Source: Lachnospiraceae bacterium (lineage in GTDB: Bacteria > Bacillota > Clostridia > Lachnospirales > Lachnospiraceae). Taken from it: a DNA stretch of 37,970 bases. The notes below the pieces were generated by a model. The model did not search any database. It saw only the letters and a program-made list of their open reading frames with translations, and had not been told where the DNA came from. A program made the translations under genes and the position numbers. The stretch covers positions 1 to 37,970 of the forward strand of contig JAAUZK010000036.1 of NCBI GenBank assembly GCA_014804655.1, in the 5' to 3' direction. This document shows, piece by piece, positions 32,057 through 37,970 of the stretch. Every line of letters starts with the position of its first letter. Position 1 is the stretch's first letter.

Positions 32057-34080
32057 AAGAGACATATAAGACAACAAATACATTGCGCATTAAACTGCTG
32101 CCTCAGTTGGCATGGAAGGGCATCACGGCCAACGGAAATGTATATTATCCGTATCTTGCGGCGGGAATTTTTTCGGTATTTACCTATTTTGTGTTTGCTT
32201 CGATCCTTCAGAATGATATACGAGACTTGTTCCCGAAAAGAGAGTATGCATGGATCATGCTGTATTTGGGAAAATGGCTGCTTTCTGTTATCCTGCTTTT
32301 CTTTCTGATTTATGCCAATGGATTCTTGGTAAAGAGGCGTAAGAAAGAGTTTGGGCTGTATCATATCTTAGGATTAGAGAAAAAACATATCGGCGCAATG
32401 ATGTTTGTGGAATCTTTTCTGCTCTATGTTGCTGCACTATGTGGCGGTATCATATTTGGGCTGGTGCTCTCCAAGCTGTTGTTTTTGTTGCTGCTTCGGA
32501 TATGCGGAATGCCGACGGATATACGCTTTGTTTTTGAGCCGGAGGCTTTTAAAGAGACAATAGTCTATTTCGGTTACGTGTACCTGATCAATTATGGGGG
32601 TAGTCTGCGGCAGATCGGCAAGGCGAGACCGGTAGAGCTTATGAGCGGCAGCAGGAAAGGCGAGAAAGAACCGAAGTTTCTATTGCTCTATGCATTTCTT
32701 GGAATGGCAGCCCTGGGTGTTGGTTATTTCTGCTCAATTACCTCACAGATTGATGAAATGATTTTTATGAACTTTTTTCTTGCGGTCTTCCTCGTAGTTA
32801 TAGGAACTTATCTTCTGTTTACTTCGGGAAGTATCGCATTCCTAAAATGGATGAAGACAAGGAAGAGGACTTACTATCAACCGGAGAACTTTATCACCGT
32901 TTCAGGAATGCTTTACCGTATGAAAAAGAGTGCCGCAAGCCTTTCCAATATCTGCATTTTTTCTACCATGGCGCTTATTACCCTCATATGCACGTTATCC
33001 TTATGGAACGGTATGGACGGGTGTCTGCATTTTACATGTCCGTACGATATGACAATGTCTTACTGTGAGGAAAAAGTGTCACAGTCAGATGTTATGCAAG
33101 AAATCGATAGCCTGGAAGAAAAGTATGGTCTTACCGCGCAGAGAGTAGACGTGTATGACAAGGTGGAGCTTTCTGTGAAAAAAATTGAGAACAGATTTGA
33201 AATACAGGACGGAAAAAACTATGCGGAGTGGTACGCCGTGGATATTCTTACTCAGGATGATTATAACAGCGTACAGAACAGTGCGGTCAGCCTTGCGGAG
33301 GATGAGGCGCTTATTTACAGCAGCGGCAGAGATTTTGCTTATGATACTATTGATTTCTTCGGCAGAGAGCTTCAAGTACAGGAAGAGATCGACGAATTTT
33401 TCCCTCATCCAAAGGCGGAAGGCAATATATTTGAGGCGCGTTATATGATAGTCGTTAGAGATGAACAGGTGCGGGATACATGTGTCAGAGCATGGTGTGA
33501 GACGGTCGGTGTGGAGGACGTAGACGGATTCCTGCAAAGTGATGAAACCAGGCGTGTGTTACTCCTTTTGAAAGGCGCTGATGAAGAGAAGTCCGCATTT
33601 TTAGAGGAATTCAGTGTATGGGGACAAAGTCAGCCGGGATTTACAAGTCTCCAAAACGGCGTGGATCGGAGAGAAAACGATCATATCATGTATGGTTCAC
33701 TTCTGTTCATCGGTGTCCTGTTTGGGCTGATATTTTTCATGTGTCTGATTCTGATTATGTACTATAAACAGATTGCGGAAGGATATGAGGACAGAGATAA
33801 TTTCGGCATTATGCAGAAGGTGGGGATGAGCGATCAGGAGATTTACCAAACGGTACACAGACAGATCCTTATGGTTTTCGGACTGCCGCTTGTCGGAGCG
33901 CTTCTGCACACTATGGCAGGGATGTTTATGGTAAAAGGGTTGTTAGGGGTATTATCATTCTTTGACATGAAAATATTTATTGGCAGCATAGCGGGGGTAT
34001 CGGTGTTGTTTGCGGCAGTGTACGGGGCAAGTTACCTGTTTACCGCGAAGACATATTATCGGATCGTGAAACAGGGTTAG
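32053..34080 (+). CDS. BceB-type FtsX-like ABC permease (module 2)
   Basis: This 675-aa permease has about ten membrane helices and one large extracellular domain (about 322-545), rich in acidic residues, between helices 7 and 8. The cytoplasmic KRRKKEFGLYHILGLEKKHIG segment is the family hallmark after helix 2. The ATG overlaps the ATPase stop codon. The extracellular domain has a different composition from that of module 1, which suggests a different peptide ligand. The 34081-34259 stretch downstream has a paired GCCAC/GTGGC, AAATTG/CAATTT structure near 34120-34155 but no clear terminator or gene. Confidence 0.9.
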   Translation: MKETYKTTNTLRIKLLPQLAWKGITANGNVYYPYLAAGIFSVFTYFVFASILQNDIRDLFPKREYAWIMLYLGKWLLSVILLFFLIYANGFLVKRRKKEFGLYHILGLEKKHIGAMMFVESFLLYVAALCGGIIFGLVLSKLLFLLLLRICGMPTDIRFVFEPEAFKETIVYFGYVYLINYGGSLRQIGKARPVELMSGSRKGEKEPKFLLLYAFLGMAALGVGYFCSITSQIDEMIFMNFFLAVFLVVIGTYLLFTSGSIAFLKWMKTRKRTYYQPENFITVSGMLYRMKKSAASLSNICIFSTMALITLICTLSLWNGMDGCLHFTCPYDMTMSYCEEKVSQSDVMQEIDSLEEKYGLTAQRVDVYDKVELSVKKIENRFEIQDGKNYAEWYAVDILTQDDYNSVQNSAVSLAEDEALIYSSGRDFAYDTIDFFGRELQVQEEIDEFFPHPKAEGNIFEARYMIVVRDEQVRDTCVRAWCETVGVEDVDGFLQSDETRRVLLLLKGADEEKSAFLEEFSVWGQSQPGFTSLQNGVDRRENDHIMYGSLLFIGVLFGLIFFMCLILIMYYKQIAEGYEDRDNFGIMQKVGMSDQEIYQTVHRQILMVFGLPLVGALLHTMAGMFMVKGLLGVLSFFDMKIFIGSIAGVSVLFAAVYGASYLFTAKTYYRIVKQG

Positions 34081-34259
34081 ACCTATATGATTGTATATTC
34101 TGCAAAGCAGGTAACAGCTCGGCCACGCACAAATTGCACAGTCAATTTTGGTGGCTGAACTTATGTTGGAATCGTAACAATTGATATTATAACGGCAGCA
34201 GTGTATTATGTAATTATGCGGAAAGGGTGTAATGATAAATATATGCGAGGTAAATGGTG

Positions 34260-34680
34260 ATGCGGAATAAAACGCAGGAAAAGCGGATGGCTCTGCGTTC
34301 CCTTATGAACATCCGTATGCCGGGGTGGATGAAGGATGATGTGATAAGGGTGCAGGATGAATTCCTTGCAGAGGAGGCAAGGGAAAAAGGCATTGTCACC
34401 CTGAAAGATATCCCGTCTGTAAAAGAAGCGTATGGAAGCAGCCACCCATTTGCGGATAAGATGTCTATATGGCAGGGGGATATAACGAGATTTTCCGTGG
34501 ATGCGATCGTAAATGCAGCCAATTCACAGATGCTGGGGTGTTTTGTTCCGTGTCACAGATGTATTGACAATGCGATCCACAGTGCTGCAGGGATGCAGCT
34601 TAGGGAAGATTGAGCGGGTTATTTTTAATGTGTTTAAGGATGAGGATAAGGGGATTTATATCGGTAATTTTGAAAACTAA
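34260..34680 (+). pseudogene. Macro-domain ADP-ribosylhydrolase remnant (middle deleted)
   Basis: The reading frame from ATG 34260 (GCGAGG 9 nt upstream) has the N-terminal half of a bacterial macro-domain protein. It shows a leader helix, then [26 protein letters not shown] and [19 protein letters not shown], and stops at 34613. The next bases, in another frame (about 34607-34680), read [22 protein letters not shown] and a stop, which is the typical C-terminal strand-helix of the same family. About 120 residues in between, including the second substrate loop, are missing. An internal deletion with frame change best explains this. The intact enzyme would remove ADP-ribose from proteins or O-acetyl-ADP-ribose; this one should be inactive. 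Confidence 0.8.
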
Positions 34681-34689
34681 AATGAATAA

Positions 34690-34724
34690 TTGTATATACC
34701 AAAAATAGTATGATAAAATTGGTA
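34690..34724 (+). promoter_or_regulatory. Candidate promoter and operator of the VOC gene
   Basis: TTGTAT (34690-34695), an 18-nt spacer and TAAAAT (34714-34719) make a moderate promoter. TACCAA (34697-34702) and TTGGTA (34719-34724) form an inverted repeat across the spacer and -10, a possible repressor site. Confidence 0.4.
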
Positions 34725-34803
34725 CAAGCAGGTTGATTTAATTTTTATGAGGACATTTGTAAAAAAAGAACGGATAAAAGCAAACTGGAGGAATAAAAAA
34801 ATC

Positions 34804-35160
34804 ATGATTCGACTAATCCTTGCTTGTATAGACCCATACAAGACGGCAGAAGAATTTGCTGCCGTCGGGTGGAAAATTGACTTTTCGCAACCGCCGGAGA
34901 GCGGAGATCCTCTTGTTGGCGTATCGTTGTGCGGCAATTCTGTTCTGCTGGGTGTCACAGAGGGGTATGTTTCCAAAGAACAGCTGCCCCATATTGGTTG
35001 TGGAGTGGAGATTTATATGACTGTACCAAACGAACAGATTCGGGAAATTTATGAAAATCATTTGAAGCTGAATCCTAGTGAGCTGACAGTTCAGCCTTGG
35101 GGCGATATGGCATTTGAAGTGAATATCGGCGGCTATCAGTTTATGATTGCTGTTATATAG
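34804..35160 (+). CDS. VOC/glyoxalase-like protein
   Basis: From ATG 34804 (GGAGG 12 nt upstream; the frame runs further up without a site) the protein has 118 aa. The pattern of two beta-alpha-beta-beta-beta halves, with EEFAAVGWKIDFS early, GCGVEIYMTV in the middle and QPWGDMAFEVNIGGYQFMIAVI at the end, is that of the vicinal oxygen chelate superfamily. The usual metal-binding His/Glu set is not obvious: a Glu is present in MAFEV but no early His is seen. It may therefore bind rather than transform a ligand. Function is unknown; family members include drug-binding resistance proteins. Confidence 0.65.
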   Translation: MIRLILACIDPYKTAEEFAAVGWKIDFSQPPESGDPLVGVSLCGNSVLLGVTEGYVSKEQLPHIGCGVEIYMTVPNEQIREIYENHLKLNPSELTVQPWGDMAFEVNIGGYQFMIAVI

Positions 35161-35169
35161 GAAAAGAAA

Positions 35170-35268
35170 ATGAATAACATTATAATTCGATTTAACGAAA
35201 TGAATACGGCAATCTCTGTCATGCGAAATGTGGCTGCATGGTGGCACTCCCCAACGGCGGCAGGATAA
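35170..35268 (+). pseudogene. Possible truncated acetyltransferase start
   Basis: A 32-codon frame with AGGAAAAG before its ATG begins 10 nt after the VOC stop. The stretch EMNTAISVMRNVAAW resembles the first helix of GNAT acetyltransferases, after which the text diverges and stops. It may be the head of a lost gene or a real short peptide. The identification rests on a short resemblance only. Confidence 0.3.
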
Positions 35269-35300
35269 GCATATTGTAACAAGAATAAAGGAATAAAGAC

Positions 35301-35912
35301 ATGGAAATCAAGAGAATTGATACATACGATGATGCCCGATTTTCTAAATCGGTTCTTCTTCAACATGGCTGCTTTCTTGTGGATGAGGTTCCCTACGAGG
35401 TGGAAATCATCTCCGAGAGCGAAGCGGTGATTCGGGGTGCAGAGCAAACACTTTTTCCGATGGTGATTGATGAATTTCGATTTTATACACCACACATTGT
35501 CATATTTTACGATAATGACAGAAATGTTATTAAAGCTTTCCCAAACATAGAGCTATTGAAAATTTCGTTGGATCAGATTCAGCCGTCCCAGTTCTATGTT
35601 GATAGAGACAAAATTGCGGCAATTAGCAACTATATTCATGAAGCAGACGATATTGTGATTCAAGTTATGTCCCATCAAAACGGATTTATATCGCTGGATG
35701 GACATACCCGGTTATATTACGCTGCTATGAAAGGCTGGAGGTATGTTCGTGCTGTGGAAGAAACATCCGATGATTGGGTATATCGTTTCGTTGCGGAAGC
35801 ACAGAAACGGAATATTTACACACCCAAGGATATGATGCTGGTAAGCCATGAAGAATACGAAGAAAAATGGAACCGCTTCTGTGATGAGATATTTGCAGAT
35901 GCAGAGGAATAA
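35301..35912 (+). CDS. Protein with ParB/sulfiredoxin-like DGHTR motif
   Basis: This 203-aa soluble protein has AAGGA ahead of the ATG. The central part (about 92-160) follows the ParB N-terminal pattern: a helix (DRDKIAAISNYI), a strand (IVIQVMSHQNGFISL), the loop DGHTR (133-137) and a helix with following strand (LYYAAMKGWRYVRAVEE). In ParB-fold proteins this loop binds nucleotide. There is no helix-turn-helix, so it is not a chromosome-partition ParB. Residues 1-90 form a strand-rich domain that I do not recognise, and the C-terminal helix is acidic. Its neighbours are short or broken genes, so the context gives no function. Confidence 0.6.
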   Translation: MEIKRIDTYDDARFSKSVLLQHGCFLVDEVPYEVEIISESEAVIRGAEQTLFPMVIDEFRFYTPHIVIFYDNDRNVIKAFPNIELLKISLDQIQPSQFYVDRDKIAAISNYIHEADDIVIQVMSHQNGFISLDGHTRLYYAAMKGWRYVRAVEETSDDWVYRFVAEAQKRNIYTPKDMMLVSHEEYEEKWNRFCDEIFADAEE

Positions 35913-35914
35913 CA

Positions 35915-36004
35915 ATGGAAATCCAACGATTTATAAAACAGCTTATCCCGGATGTACAACTACAGCAAAGGGTCCAAAGCGGAGCAGGACATAGCAATTT
36001 ATGA
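35915..36004 (+). CDS. 29-aa ORF coupled to the ParB-like gene
   Basis: ATG 35915 lies 2 nt after the upstream stop, with GAGGAA at a suitable distance, and the frame ends at 36004. The peptide starts MEIQRFIKQLIPDVQLQQRV. It may be the head of a lost gene. No family is recognised. Confidence 0.3.
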   Translation: MEIQRFIKQLIPDVQLQQRVQSGAGHSNL

Positions 36005-36025
36005 TTTTCCAGATAATTACATAAA

Positions 36026-36047
36026 CGGCGGAGAGTACTCGCCGCCG
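36026..36047 (-). terminator. Probable terminator after DAHP synthase
   Basis: On the minus strand CGGCGG (36047-36042) and CCGCCG (36031-36026) form a GC-rich hairpin, extended inside by GAG/CTC pairs, followed by a weak TTTATGT tail. It lies 36 nt downstream of the aroF stop codon. Confidence 0.5.
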
Positions 36048-36082
36048 CGAAATCTTAATTATTCGATTTTACCTCAATTCCA

Positions 36083-37111
36083 TTACTCATACTCCGCAAT
36101 ATCATAAATCAACCTCTCCGATGCTTCCCATCCCAGACAAGGATCGGTAATCGACTTACCATAGACACCTTCCCCAATCTTCTGGCAGCCTTCCTCTATA
36201 TAACTCTCCACCATAACACCTTTGACCATACTATGAATATCGCTGTTCAGCTTTCTGCTGTGCATAACCTCCTTGACGATACGAATCTGCTGCTCATACT
36301 GCTTATTAGAGTTATTATGATTGGCATCAATGATACATGCCGGATTCACAAGATCAAACTCTTGATATAAGGAGTAGAGCATGGCGAGATCCTCATAGTG
36401 ATAGTTGGGCAGGCTCCTGCCGTGTTTGTTGACGGAACCGCGCAGTACGGCGTGTGCCAGCGGATTACCGCCTGTTTTTACCTCGTAACCTCTGTAGATA
36501 AAATCATGAGGATGTTGAGCCGCATAGATAGAGTTCAGCATGACTGAAAGAGTACCGCTGGTGGGATTTTTCATACCTGCGGGAACGTCAAAACCGCTGA
36601 CCGTCATACGGTGCTGCTGGTCTTCCACGGAACGCGCGCCGATAGCGACATAGGAGAGGATGTCCTCCACATAACCCCAGTTGTCGGGGTAGAGCATCTC
36701 GTCGGCGGCAGTCAGCCCGGACTCTTCGATGGCGCGTATATGCATTTTGCGCATGGCAATCAGTCCGCTTGTAAAGTCGGGCTTCTTCTCAGGATCGGGC
36801 TGACTGACGATTCCCTTATAGCCTTCCCCGGTGGTGCGGGGCTTGTTGGTATAGATTCTCGGAATGAGAATTAATTTATCTTTGACTTTTTCGTTGACAC
36901 GTGCAAGTCGGTTTACATAATCACATACAGCCTCCTCATTGTCTGCCGAGCAGGGGCCGATGATGACAAGAAATTTTTTGCTTTTACCGGTGATAACATC
37001 ACTGATTTCGGCATCACGTGCTGCTTTCAGTCTGACAAGATGTTCAGGCATCGGAAACTCTTTGCGGATATCATCCGGTGTTGGTAATTTTGCTACATAA
37101 TGAAAAGACAT
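36083..37111 (-). CDS. 3-deoxy-7-phosphoheptulonate (DAHP) synthase, type I
   Basis: This 342-aa enzyme condenses phosphoenolpyruvate and erythrose 4-phosphate, the first step of aromatic amino-acid synthesis. It is of the AroF/AroG/AroH type. GPCSADN (52-58) carries the metal-binding Cys, TNKPRTTGEGYKG (88-100) binds phosphoenolpyruvate, and IDANHNNSNK and MVESYIEEG provide the later metal ligands His and Glu. The N-terminal segment of about 40 residues is the usual place for feedback inhibition by an aromatic amino acid, but the effector is not evident. AAGGAG lies 9 nt before the ATG. A promoter 65 nt upstream serves it alone. Confidence 0.94.
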   Translation of the reverse strand: MSFHYVAKLPTPDDIRKEFPMPEHLVRLKAARDAEISDVITGKSKKFLVIIGPCSADNEEAVCDYVNRLARVNEKVKDKLILIPRIYTNKPRTTGEGYKGIVSQPDPEKKPDFTSGLIAMRKMHIRAIEESGLTAADEMLYPDNWGYVEDILSYVAIGARSVEDQQHRMTVSGFDVPAGMKNPTSGTLSVMLNSIYAAQHPHDFIYRGYEVKTGGNPLAHAVLRGSVNKHGRSLPNYHYEDLAMLYSLYQEFDLVNPACIIDANHNNSNKQYEQQIRIVKEVMHSRKLNSDIHSMVKGVMVESYIEEGCQKIGEGVYGKSITDPCLGWEASERLIYDIAEYE

Positions 37112-37175
37112 TGTTCTATACTCCTTAATTGTTCTTTAGTAACCATTCAAAGATTTCTCTGGCAAAAACACATAC

Positions 37176-37204
37176 ATTATAGTATATTAAGCTAAGAATC
37201 GCAA
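37176..37204 (-). promoter_or_regulatory. Promoter of the DAHP synthase gene
   Basis: On the minus strand TTGCGA (37204-37199), a 17-nt spacer and TATAAT (37181-37176) would give a leader of about 58 nt. Confidence 0.7.
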
Positions 37205-37229
37205 GTAAAATGCGAAGGAATGATTTGGG

Positions 37230-37970
37230 TCAGCAGCTATGTCCCTGAGCCTTCTTCGAAATGCGCAATGCGGATACCGTACATAGGAATGTCTGCAGCA
37301 TCTGGCTCGCCAGCATACCCCACAGGTATCCTTTGATCCCGTACACCGGGATGGCAAAGAAGACGAACAGCAGGCGCAGTAAGAGGCTTACCACACTGAA
37401 CAGGAATGTCTGGGCAGTCTTGCCGAGTCCGTTTAAGATGCTGCCCAGTGTACTTGCAATATACATAAAAGGACAGATAAAGCTGAGCGTCAGGATAAAA
37501 CTGCCGGCCAGTTCCGAATGGAATAGCAGGCGGCCGGCGCTTCGGCCCAGAAGAAGAAACATAGCGGTACATCCGCAGCCGAGCAGCAGACAGTATCGTA
37601 TGGAGGTCATGATGGCACGTCTGACGGCGTTCTGATTGCCGCTTGCGTCCGCTTCGGAGACGATGGGCAGCAGCAGTACGGAGATCGAGTTGGTGATGGC
37701 GGAGGGGAACAGGATGAGCGGAAGACTCATTCCCGTCAATACACCGTAGACTCCCAGAGCATCCGCGTTATTCAGGCCATAGGCCATGAGCCGGTTCGGA
37801 ATATAGATTGCTTCAACGCTCTGCAGTAGGTTGATGACCAGCCGATTGGCGGACAGTGGCACGGCGAGCTGTAACAGCTGTCCCATGATATGGCGGTAGG
37901 CAGCGGGCATACTGTCGGAAGCAGAGAACTGTGATTTGCGGCACTGTGTGCCGCGTGCAGGCAACAGGCT
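37230..37970 (-). CDS. SpoVB/MurJ-type flippase, C-terminal part (cut by window edge)
   Basis: The frame is open to the right edge with no stop, so only the C-terminal part of about 247 residues is seen. It has about six membrane helices and MATE-superfamily text such as VYGVLTGMSLPLILFPSAITNSISVLLLPIVSEA, typical of the polysaccharide transporter and stage V sporulation protein B branch. These proteins flip lipid-linked sugar precursors across the membrane. The TTG near 37964 should not be taken as the start. It is unrelated in detail to the MATE transporter at the left end. SpoVB identity is likely but MurJ-like relatives cannot be excluded. Confidence 0.8.
   Translation of the reverse strand, partial: SLLPARGTQCRKSQFSASDSMPAAYRHIMGQLLQLAVPLSANRLVINLLQSVEAIYIPNRLMAYGLNNADALGVYGVLTGMSLPLILFPSAITNSISVLLLPIVSEADASGNQNAVRRAIMTSIRYCLLLGCGCTAMFLLLGRSAGRLLFHSELAGSFILTLSFICPFMYIASTLGSILNGLGKTAQTFLFSVVSLLLRLLFVFFAIPVYGIKGYLWGMLASQMLQTFLCTVSALRISKKAQGHSC

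Overview
The window reads as chromosomal DNA of a gut-type, endospore-forming Clostridia, most likely a Lachnospiraceae (inference). The evidence is spoIIM and a SpoVB-like flippase, Gram-positive Shine-Dalgarno sites and sigma-A promoters, a DinR/LexA-type SOS box at recA, a bile-salt-hydrolase family protein, a GH51 arabinofuranosidase, and two Bce-type peptide-sensing modules. I see no tRNA, rRNA, insertion sequence, phage gene or CRISPR array.

Left part (1-6.3 kb): a small helical protein (-) with its own promoter and terminator; a MATE efflux transporter (+) fused to a C-terminal anti-sigma-type ATPase domain and preceded by an 18-nt tandem repeat; a convergent ECF sigma factor/DUF4179 anti-sigma pair (-); and a lipoprotein (+) with a 90-bp in-frame tandem repeat.

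6.3-11.1 kb (-): first Bce module, in the order response regulator, histidine kinase, gap with operator, ABC ATPase, FtsX-like permease. 29.0-34.1 kb (+): a second complete module with the same order. Both have a 20-bp inverted repeat in the kinase-ATPase gap with an identical right half (TGTAAGAT), fitting the BceR-type pattern TNACA-N4-TGTAA. A related site lies upstream of the ECF sigma gene.

11.4-29 kb (+): mainly housekeeping genes. These are recQ, a flavodoxin, abfA (GH51), a DUF6171 protein, aroA, a Nudix-GNAT fusion, a J-domain protein, a choloylglycine hydrolase and an alpha/beta hydrolase. Then come SOS-controlled recA, recX, rny, a type Ic aspartate aminotransferase, nudF, a 60-aa protein, spoIIM and xerD. 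The nudF-short ORF-spoIIM-xerD block resembles the Bacillus arrangement as I recall it. Several leaders carry hairpins at or near ribosome-binding sites (rny, J-domain gene) and long inverted repeats (rny, the aminotransferase).

34.1-36.1 kb (+): a patch of decay and accessory genes. It has a macro-domain ADP-ribosylhydrolase with its middle deleted, a VOC/glyoxalase-like protein, a possible acetyltransferase fragment, a protein with a ParB-like DGHTR motif and a 29-aa ORF. 36.1-37.97 kb (-): DAHP synthase (first step of the shikimate pathway, complementing aroA) and a polysaccharide/lipid flippase cut by the window edge.

The clearest regulatory story is the paired Bce modules with shared operators. 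The least ordinary proteins are the MATE-ATPase fusion, the J-domain protein and the ParB-like protein.
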